Positions 1-9,883 of a DNA stretch of 64,000 bases are shown here, in pieces. Positions within the stretch are counted from its first letter, which is position 1, and each line of letters starts with the position of its first letter. The stretch is from positions 198,367-262,366 of the forward strand of contig QLIY01000057.1 of NCBI GenBank assembly GCA_003260075.1, read 5' to 3'. Position numbers and translations under genes: made by a program. This DNA comes from Phallusia mammillata (taxonomy: Eukaryota; Chordata; Ascidiacea; Phlebobranchia; Ascidiidae). A model generated the notes under the pieces. The model was not told where the DNA came from, did no database searches, and saw nothing but the letters and a program-made list of their open reading frames with translations.

Positions 1-250
1 GAACCGCCTGAATCCCACCAGTGGTTATAACCTAGTATATATCACTGCTTTATATTCTGGGAAGAGGAAAACAGTTTCTATAAGGGCATCCAATGGCAAC
101 GTTGCCAATTCAAGTATGTAAATAAAACATGACCGGTCGATGCTAACAAGCTTTCAAAAAACAACAACTTTACACTCCTGCCCGAATCGTTTTTGGAAAA
201 CAGTTTTCTTATGTTTAGTGTTTATATTTAGGCTAGCTCGTAGTAGGACA
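1..250. other. upstream flank of the P450 gene
   Basis: No coding exon of another gene is visible here. A pyrimidine-rich stretch ending in TTTAG lies near 231, about 20 bases before the P450 start codon. It could be a 5' UTR splice acceptor or a trans-splicing acceptor. No convincing TATA box or other promoter element could be assigned. Confidence 0.4.
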
Positions 251-2434
251 ATGGAGATCGAAAAAATTGTAAACTTTGAGTCAACGACTCTTGTCTTATT
301 GGCCGCAGCATCGCTTATCCTTCTTGCAGCGGTAAAGAATATTACAAACAAAGCACCTAAACCTCCTGGCCCCTTACCATGGCCAGTGTTCGGAAACGCA
401 CCGTCTTTGGGTGCAAATCCTCATTTGGCTTTTCAAAAAATGTCTCAACGTTATGGTCCAATTTTTCAAATTAAACTTGGAGGCGTAAAGGCGGTTGTCT
501 TAAGCGACTACTCGGTTATTCGAGAAGCGCTCTGCAAGCAAAAGGATGTGTTCCATGGACGACCTGCTTTTTCCTCATACGAAGCGGTATCAGCCGGGCA
601 AAGCGTAGTGTTTAGCGACGTTCGAAACCACCGCATGGATTGGCGCAAGGACAAATCGACCATTATTCGCCACTTGCATTTGTTTGCAACTTCCGTCAAA
701 AGCAGAGATCACTTGAATAGTTTAGTGACCAAGCACACCATGGCGATGGCGAGGGAACTTGAGGCCAACTTGGATGCAAGAAAATCTCGCGAAGATGTTA
801 TTCGCCGAAATATGGCGAATACGGTTTGCAACATTTGCTTGGGCAAAAGCTTCGGTCAAGAAAATCAGGTGAGTTACCACTTTTATATACTTGTTGAAAA
901 AATTGCTTAACATTTTTTGGTCCACAAACAAAATTACACTTTCTTCTGTAAAGGAATTTCAAGAGCTTTTAAGCATGAACGGAGAATTTGGTGAGATTCT
1001 TGAATGTGCACCTCTTGTCGATTCCATGCCGTGGTTGACTGTAAGTGTCTCTGTAACATCTTGTTGTTTGCAAAGATCAATTTTTAACACATTTTACTTG
1101 TTTAGCGCCTCCCGTTTCTGAAGTACAAAAAGGCAATGGCGGATTACTACAGGATTAATACTATGCTTGACGACTGGACCAAGAAAAGGTACAAATTTTC
1201 CTATATATAAGTTATAACTAATGTATTACAAGTCTATTACGGTACGTTTATCGAAAAATAAGTAATCTATGCCGTAAAAAAAATTACCGAAAAAATCGTA
1301 TTCGTAAACTGCAGTGAAAATGACTTGCAAACAAACAAGACATGTGAGTTTGTTGCAGAGTTATTGAGGCACTGCAGGATTTCGACGCTTCCCGTGTGAC
1401 AAACATCGTTCATTCATTGGCAGCAGATCACTTAAACAACAACGTATGCGACGATAAACACAACATGCTAAGTGAAAGCGAACTTGCCAATGTAACAGCT
1501 TTAACTGAAGACATTTTTGGAGCAGGTAATTTGCAACATGATTCTACTCACAGTGCGCCAAACTCAGTCCATTGTGTGCTCCAGTCTCATAACGCTTTAT
1601 AATACGGTGTAGCTGCAGCGGGTTTAGTCATGATCCACCAGTTGTGCCCTCCACCGTTTTGCGTTCAACGTTGCAGAGCTATTTCCGGCTTGGTGATTGT
1701 TTTAGTGCTGTTGCGCAGCTATGTTTTCTTTCATCAAGCGAAATACACTTAACATATCCTTCTTTAACGTTTTCAATTTAGTTCCATTTTTAGTATCTAC
1801 TTATTTATGCTTTGCAGGTCAACATACAGTTTCAATGTCCCTTGCATGGATGCTGACATACATGCAAGCTTTTCCAGCGGCAACACAAAATATGAGAGCC
1901 GAAATTCAAGGCGTGGTCGGGGAACGTCTACCGACGCTTTCAGATCGCAAGGATTTGCCCACAGTTGAATCTTTTGTTCACGAAGTCTTTCGCCATGCCA
2001 CGATAACGCCCTGCACCATTCCACATTGTGCGTTACAAGATACCGTTCTGTGCGGTTATTTTATTCCAAAAGGAATGATGATAATGGTTGACCAGTACTC
2101 CGCAAATCATGATAGCAAAGTGTGGAAGAATCCAGACGCGTTTGAACCGGAAAGATTTATAATTACCGACGACCAATCACACAAGAAAATCAATAAGCTG
2201 ATGGTTGAGAAATACTTGGCGTTTTCGATTGGCCCAAGAAAATGCCCCGGAGCTGAGCTTGCAAAGTCGTGGCTGATCCTGACATTAGCCATTTTAATTC
2301 AGACTTGTTGGATTGAGCCGAAAAATGGCGTCCCAAATATTAAAGCCAAATACGGACTGGTGATGCAGCCTCAATCACTATCGTTCAATCTGAAAATAAA
2401 AGACAACTTTAAACAAACCACATCTACAAATTAA
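251..2434 (+). CDS. cytochrome P450, CYP1-family-like (complete, 5 exons)
   Basis: Microsomal haem monooxygenase that would use NADPH-P450 reductase to oxidise small aromatic or steroid-like substrates. Exons are 251-868, 954-1040, 1106-1188, 1359-1525 and 1818-2434; all introns are GT-AG and the phases fit, giving 523 residues, the usual size for the family. A hydrophobic N-terminal anchor (residues about 10-30) is followed by a proline-rich hinge (KPPGPLPWP). The I-helix motif GAGQHT (about 317-322) is assembled across the last intron. ExxR reads EVFR near 374, PERF follows, and the haem loop FSIGPRKCPG places the cysteine ligand near residue 461. The start at 251 was chosen because it precedes the membrane anchor; the frame stays open upstream to 140 but adds no recognisable feature. 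The I-helix and overall pattern resemble CYP1 (dioxin-responsive) enzymes; subfamily and substrate are inference. It converges with PSTK. Confidence 0.9.
1591..1640 (+). repeat. interspersed repeat in P450 intron 4
   Basis: The stretch starting AACGCTTTATAATACGGTGT is found again, slightly diverged, at about 54131-54175 in a MEGF8 intron. Two copies in unrelated introns point to a dispersed repeat of unknown class; no terminal repeats were found. Confidence 0.5.
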
Positions 2435-2555
2435 TCTCTTGTATTACAATTTACAAAATACGACTTTGCACATACATCAGTCGAAAACAGAATTGGCAGC
2501 ATATCTTTAAGATTTTCCATTGGAATGTGATTTAGGACTGTTTTCATATAAATGT

Positions 2556-2561
2556 TTTATT
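2556..2561 (-). terminator. putative polyadenylation signal for PSTK
   Basis: TTTATT on the + strand reads AATAAA on the minus strand, 155 bases past the PSTK stop codon. It lies within the 3' UTR of the convergent P450 gene. Confidence 0.45.
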
Positions 2562-2614
2562 TGATATGTGGCTTTCAAAAATCCTGATCTGTTTGACACA
2601 GACTACAATTTTAC

Positions 2615-2620
2615 AATAAA
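2615..2620 (+). terminator. polyadenylation signal AATAAA for the P450
   Basis: Canonical AATAAA 181 bases after the P450 stop codon. It lies past the putative PSTK poly(A) signal on the other strand, so the two convergent transcripts probably overlap at their 3' ends. Confidence 0.6.
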
Positions 2621-2715
2621 ATATCAACTGCAAGAAAAGTAAAAGATTTACGGTACCTTGGTGTTAAGTATAAAAACTTGGAACAGAATCTTTTTCATTA
2701 CAGTTTATATTGTTA

Positions 2716-3797
2716 TCAGCCTTCATGTATATATGCTGACATTAAGAGCCGTAACTTAGCTTCTAGTGTTACCATATTGATTGTTCCATTTTTTCGCACA
2801 TATGCATTTGTATCAAATAAATCAGACTTTATTTCCGTCAAAGTTCTCTTTTTTGCTTCTGTAATGTGCCTTGATTTACATTTAATTGTCAGTTCATTTA
2901 AAAAGTCGGAAGATTGAATCATGTCTTTGCATATTTTTCTTAAAATCAGATCAGCCTGGTGCCTGATATTGAATAAATTTGTTTGCCTGCATGATTCAGC
3001 AAACAGCGGGTCTACGGTTACCACTGTGTCTGGAATAGGATTTTCCAAAGCACTCTGCAAAAAACTTGTTGTACCCTCTGGCAGCAAAACACTTTTGGAT
3101 GTATCTATATTTAGCACTTGTTTTTCCCAAAGTACATTTGTAGATCCTGGAACTTCCATTTGAGAGTTAATGGCCAAGAGGGACTTGTATTGGACCTGTT
3201 TTTCAAGTGGTCGCTTCTTGTTTCTTTCTTCGCACACACACAACGGACAATCAAGAAAACAAATGCAAAACCCACAACACTCTGATTTAGCCAACTGATA
3301 GAATTCATAGCGCATTCCTCTGTACTGCATATTATCATCAGGGGGGGGGGACACACACACAACGGACAATCAAGAAAACAAACGCAAAACCCACAACACT
3401 CTGATTTAGCTAACTGATAGAATTCATAGCGCATTCCTCTGTACTGCATATTATCATCAATTAGAAAAACAATTGGCTTAGAATCAAGCATGGATTGACT
3501 GACTTTAGTGTGTATGTACTGGCAAACATCTTTTTTGAGTATGTCAGTGTCATAAGAACTTAGGTTTTCATGAGTAATACACTGCACGTAATGTCTTACC
3601 ATTCCAATCGCATCTGATCTTGCAGTTTTCCATGTAACTGGGCCATCATTGTGTTTGATCCATGGTAATAAACTATCATAACACACATGAACAAAGGAAA
3701 ATGTTTCCAAATTGATCAACTTGGAACATAAACTTGTTTTTCCAGATGCTGGTAAGCCACATAGTACAACAACACAAACCTGCCTGGTATGGGACAT
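2716..3797 (-). CDS. PSTK: L-seryl-tRNA(Sec) kinase (PSTK), intronless, broken by an assembly duplication
   Basis: Phosphorylates Ser-tRNA(Sec), the intermediate in selenocysteine synthesis. The protein starts MSHTRQVCVVVLCG with the P-loop GLPASGKTS (about residues 14-22), then an alpha/beta kinase core with FLIDDNMQYRGMR and a conserved FLDCPL segment. The frame is open from 3797 to about 3351, breaks at ten Gs (3341-3350), and continues in another frame to the stop at 2716. The 109 bases before the G run are repeated after it with an offset of 119 bases, not a multiple of three. Counting that block once gives a single frame of 320 residues, close to the size of animal PSTK. So the frameshift is most likely an assembly error, not a pseudogene. 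In-frame non-ATG codons exist upstream of 3797; the ATG at 3797 fits the P-loop position. No intron is visible. Confidence 0.85.
3341..3350 (+). other. 10-G gap placeholder in PSTK
   Basis: About 3234-3340 is repeated at 3353-3459 with a few substitutions. This breaks the PSTK frame. Confidence 0.8.
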
Positions 3798-4987
3798 AGT
3801 TGTTGATAAAACATATCCCAAAGTGATTAGTGTCTATACAAAAAACAAACAAACTAACAAATTTAGATGCTTGATAGTTGGTATGTATACATACATCGTA
3901 AAATCAAAACAGGAAATTCAATACATATTAGTGTAAGAATATTTTCCACACATGGAAAGACGTGTATACTTTGGCTACAAACAAAAAATAGATCGTACAT
4001 TAACAAAACGCCCTGAAAAAAGTTCACATGGTTAAAAAAAACAGGATGTACTGTCGTTTTATGCCTACACTGTTATGTTAACGCTAACCACATTCGTCAA
4101 AATTCATAACAATCCTTCGCTATTGAGGTGTTTCCCCTAACACTTTCCGAGTCATAAGCTTTGAAAAAAAAAATCGGAAATAAGTTTGGATATTTACCAA
4201 GTATTTATTGTTTTAAAACAAATGCTTGTTAATTTTTAGAAAAAAATGCTATATTTTAGTATTTACAATAAAAAATGTGTTTTGATGTCCGCATGTTCTT
4301 GACGTTCAGCAGTGCGGAACAGTGGCGGGGGAAAATGTTCTGGAAATGTCTGCTATTGTAGTAGTTCCAAGCAGCCCAAAACTCTCTGCATGGTGTGGTA
4401 TTTAACGTTTTTAATTATCTGCAGGCTTTGAATTGTTGTAGCTCATGTGTTTCCGCCTTGGTCTACACAAAAATAACGCTGTTAACTCATTAAACCCAAA
4501 CCGTAAACGACGATTTTCTAAAAACTCGAACCGGAGTTGAACCCCATATTTTGTTTGGCGTTAGACCGGAACCGGAACCGAACCAGTAAAAATACAACCT
4601 GTATTATATTTTGTGATTTTTTTTAAGAACACAAACGTAAGAATACGTGAAATAATAGCTATGGGGGTCTCAAAAATAACGAATTTAAAGGTGTCGCACA
4701 GTCGCATATGAAGGTAATGGTTGGAATTAAAAATAAACAAAAGGGGACTTAAACTGGTTTGAAACCAGTCCGAAATGGTTAACTGGCCCAAACCAGTACA
4801 AAACCTAAACCTGAAAATGCACATTTTTAAAAACCTGAACCGAACCCAGACATCTACAAATAATAAAAAGTGAATCCAGCCAATACCTCTTGCACGAATA
4901 AAGGCATAAGAAGCTGGGTTTCTCAGCACCAACTTATTTTGATTCATAGATTAATAGTTTTTGCACATTCTTAATTCCTTAACCACA
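3798..4987. other. divergent intergenic region between PSTK and the Tudor/CCCH gene
   Basis: About 1.2 kb separating two divergent start codons, so it should hold both promoters. Between about 4490 and 4860 there are several runs of the type GAACCGAACC / GGTTCGGTT, which suggests an old transposon fragment. I see no coding exon and no clear core promoter element. Confidence 0.5.
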
Positions 4988-7900
4988 ATGTCAGTAAGTA
5001 ATTCAAAGAATGCAAATGCAAAACTAATGAGCCAACGAATTAGAATAAAGGCAAAACTTGAAGGTTTAAAGGCATTCCACAAGGAAACATTCGATGCCTT
5101 TCAAACCAAACTGGATGATATCACTTTGACGGTATAAATAATGGGTACAAAATTTCAAAACATTAAAAACACACTTTGAGCAACCTTTGGTATAAATTTT
5201 AAAGATATATTGTGCAAATAAATGTGTGTTGAAGGGGGGGGGGGGGGGGGGGGGGGGGGGGAAACATTAAAAACACACTTTGAGCAACTTTTGGTATAAA
5301 TTTTAAAGATATATTGTGCAAATAAGTGTGTGTTGAAGCAAGATACTGAAGATCAGATTATAACTCACACTGGTTATAAATTTTGTCATGTGTCATAGCA
5401 AGATTTGACAATGTTCTTAAAGCCTTGTTTTGCAGACTTTGAACAAAGGCAAGGCATTGTTATCAGCTTCCCAGGAAGATGTCATGGAAAAGGCACCGGA
5501 CATTTTAGATGCCATTGATGGGTGCAATGAAAAGTTAATAGCCATCAATCTGATGTTATGTGAAAGCAATTTTAGTGGTGGGCACACATTCTTTGTTAAT
5601 TTTGTTTTTATCCTTAGTAGGCGGCCAAGTATATCAGGAGCTTCCTGTTTAAGTGTGTTCCCTAAGCAAGAAACTGGAGCTTCCTTTTGAGTCATTATAT
5701 ATTTTGTTTTTTTCAACTTTGGAAGTTGGTGACTTCAATTTAGTTCAGCTTGTCAGCTTCCGCTGAGCTGGAGTGGTACTGCATGAGTTTCTTGCTTAGG
5801 GAAACACAAGTGGCCTAGACAATATTAGAACCCACAACCATGAGTTCCTAGTATTCCAAGGGTTTCTGAGAATTTAGCCTCCTTGTTCACCATTTTTTTA
5901 TGAGTTGGACGAATGAATTATGATTCTATTGATATTTATGTCTTTCTGACATCCTAATAAGAAATGTCCTGATCTGTATAAATTGTTGCTTTCCTATATG
6001 ACAGTTTGTAAATGCAAATTTATAATATCTCAATGCAAGAACTGAGTTATTCATTCATATTCAACCAGTGGCCCCGAAAATGGAATGATCATAAATATAT
6101 TTTATGGGGGGGGGGTGTCAGCTTCCGCCGGGTGGGAGTGGTACTGCATCAGTTTCTTGCCCAGGGAAACACAAGTGGCCTAGACAATATTAGAACCGAC
6201 AACCATTATTATCGTCATTAAGTTGTTTGGTTTCCAAAAGGAAGGTATAAAGTTTGATTCCAAGGGTTTCTGAGAATTTAGCCTCCTTGTTCACCATTTT
6301 TTTTATGAGTTGGACGAATGAATTATGACTCTAAAGATATTTATCCCTTCCTAACATCTTATAAAAAATGTCCACATCTGTATAAATTGTTGCTTTTCTT
6401 TATGACAGTTGTAAATAAATGCAAATGTATATATTTTAATAATTTATAATAATTCAATGCAAGAATTAACTCATTTATTCATTCGTATTCAACCAGTGGC
6501 CCCGAAAATGGAATGATCATAAATATATTTTATTGTGCAGAAATTGACGGTGAAAATGAAAGCAAATCAACAGTGAAAGATCTGAAGAAAGAGCCAATGC
6601 CATTGAAAAATCCCCAGGTGGTCTGATTTTTTAAAAAGGAAACAACAAAAAAAAGAATTTTTTTTTACAAAGCAGGTCACAACTAAAACCATGCAAGATC
6701 TTGAAACCTCATCTGATGATACACACAGTTATTTGTTCAATGATAGTATCTGTGGTAATGTGTTGTAAAATATGTTACTTGGTAAAATCATTTCCGCTGT
6801 TGCGTTGTTGTATTTGCAGATATTCAAAGCAGTATCGAAAATCTAAGGACAGATAAATTTGCCTCAAATCCTGACCAATTATCATCTGTGGAACCAGTTA
6901 CAAGTGATACTCATTTTTTAAATCACAACTGTTTGGTGTTCAATTTATCAGCTGTCCAAAGACAAAAAGGCTAATACTGATAATGGTTAATATGACGAAT
7001 ATCAGTGACAATAACAACGTATTCCTACATGGGCGCCGGCAGAAATTTTTCTGGGGAAATTTTTCAAATTTTGAGAATGTGAAGGGATAGATTACCATTT
7101 AAGTAATTATGTACACATGGCACAAAAAATATATATATGCAGTAGACTTGCATCAACGATGAAAAATCCCCTTTCATCCATTCAACTATGAACCATTTGT
7201 CAGTTTAAACAACATACAATCGGCAAAAGCTATGAAAACAACACCAGATACGTAAACATTGTTAAAGTTGCTTGTTTAGACATTTGCTTTGACTGTCTCA
7301 ACTTCCCTTCTTAGAGCATTATCGTTTTTCAGTCATACGCTTGTCAAGAAAATGTTGCAATTTTGCTGTACTTTGAAATTCCAGGCGGAAATCAAGTGCC
7401 CCCTCTTGCCCCTATGTGCCGGCGCCCATGTATCCCTATTATTCAGTTTAATACTTTGATCGTTCTTAGGTTGTGACACAATCTCATGTTCACCAAGTTT
7501 ACACCTGAGTTCTTTGAATACAAACCTTGATCAGTCAAAAAGGCCGAATGTTCCCAAATCAGTTCTGGATTATTGTGACAATGATTGCATGGAGATTGTA
7601 GTAGGGGGGGGGGGTCATGTTCACCAAGTTTACACCTGAGTTCTTTGAATACAAACCCTGATCAGTCAATAAAAAGGACCAATGTTCCTAAATCAGTTCT
7701 GGATTATTGTGACAATGATTGCATGGAGATTGTAGTATGTGATGTTTCCTCCCCAAGTCGCTTCAGTGTGCAGTTGATGAATTGGATGGAAATACTGATT
7801 TCACTTCAACAAGATATAAAGTAGGAAACTGCTTGACTAGGTTACAGATGTTCTGATATAGCTTAGTTCTATTTTAAAAATTTGGAGAATAAATGGAAAC

Positions 7901-9792
7901 TGTTGATAATTATACTTGATTTTTATTATACAGTGATTTTTATTCGGGATCAAGACAAAATAGAATTGAGGACAGGTTTTACATTGGCATGATCTGTGTT
8001 GCAATTTTTCCATGTGATCAGTGCTGGTATCGAGCGGAAATACAAGAAATTTTGCCAAATTTCAGTTATAAGGCAAGTTTGTTAAAACTCTAAATCAATG
8101 GGCATGTGGTACTTATGTGTAGTAAATTTCTTTCCATAATTGTAAGGTGAAGCTGACAAACAATGTTAAGTCAAGGTCATGTTTTTATGCATGTGCACTA
8201 TTTACACACTATTACATTTGGAAAATCAAAAAACTCAAAACAAACAAAAAATGAATAAATGTTAAACAAAGATCAGCCCAGCATTCATTTTTTACCATTA
8301 CAACATGCGACTTACAATCAAAGGCTCAAGGGTTACTTTTTCAACAACTCTCTGGGGTTGACAGTTTAGGGGAGCTAAACAATGAAGTAAATATGGTAGA
8401 TTATCCTGGTTTGGTTATGGTCCCTTCTCCCTTAAGTTTCGGAACTGCTTTACTATGTTAAGGCTCCTTGTTTACACTTCAATAAAAGAAAATGTTCAAC
8501 AAAGGTGTACTACATCGACTATGGCAACACTGCAGAAGTTAAACATGAAAATCTTCGAAAGATAACAAGAGATTTTGAAGAAATACCCAAGTTGGCAGTC
8601 AATTGTAAACTTCATGGGGTGATCAATTTTGTCATACCGTTATCATGATGTAGTATGGTGCAAAAAAATCGCAGTAAAATTTATAGGCCACTTTTTCGGG
8701 CAGATTATTCCAAAAACTGCATACAGAAAATGGACACCACAAATCATAATTTGGTTCAACCAATTTGTGTATGGAAAAAAGTTCATGATAAAGTTTCATG
8801 GTCGTCAGGATGTCAATCACATGGAGAAACAAAGTGTCAGTTTGTTTGATGTTTCCGAAAATGTAAGTTGAATTTTTTTGTATGGTTGATTACATAATAT
8901 CTGAATATTGTATTGAAGGATACTTTCTGGAATGTGTCTACTAGTATGATTTACTTGGGTTTAGCAATGGCCAAAGAAAAATGTTCCTGCTGTTATCCTG
9001 ATGAGGTTGGTAGTCCTGCGACAGCACTTTATTGCTATTGCTCTTTTTGTGTAAAAATATGGACAATATGCAACATCAAATTCTTTTGCAGAAGGAAGAA
9101 ACATTTGAAAAACAAAAGGACATTAATATGGTAAATTTAAACACACCCCAACAATGTGAATTGAACAAGCCCCAATTTCTGAGGTAACTCCACCCATATA
9201 GATTTTATATTCTATACATAATACAAACTTTTTGGTGGAGTGTGGCATAATTTTAGCAAGGTCGTTTTACATTTACTTTTATGTAACAAGCTGCTTATAT
9301 TTCGTGGAAACAAAATTTCTATAAATTAATATGGGGGGGGGGTACAAACTTTTTGGTCTAGTGTGGCATACTTTTAGCAAGGTCGTTTTACATTTACTTT
9401 TATGCAACAAGCTGCTTATATTTCGTGGAAACAAAATTTCTATAAATTAATATACTTACGTTTTAATAGTGTCTCAAACACTGCTGCTTCAACATCTAGT
9501 TCTAGAACAAACAGCCATTCACGAACAGCTAAATCAGAGGGATTTGTGTCACCCTATGGAAACAATTTTGATGAGTCAACAAGTCATATTAACCAATGGC
9601 AGGTAAATTACATATTGCACTCGTTTTTATTTATTTTTTCTCCAGGGCTATCCTACCTCAGCAGTATATAACATCATAAGTATTGAAGTAACTATGTACC
9701 CACATATTTTTTTAGATACTCAACTTATTTTTTTATTGCCAGTTGGATCATGGTGGTTTAATTGGTTTGGCCATTGGCCACTGCAAAAAAAA

Positions 9793-9883
<91 letters not shown>

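Noticed and set aside
5417-5716. Minus-strand frame of 99 residues opposite Tudor gene exon 2
   Set aside because: The plus-strand exon has proper splice sites and phase; the antisense frame is a shadow.
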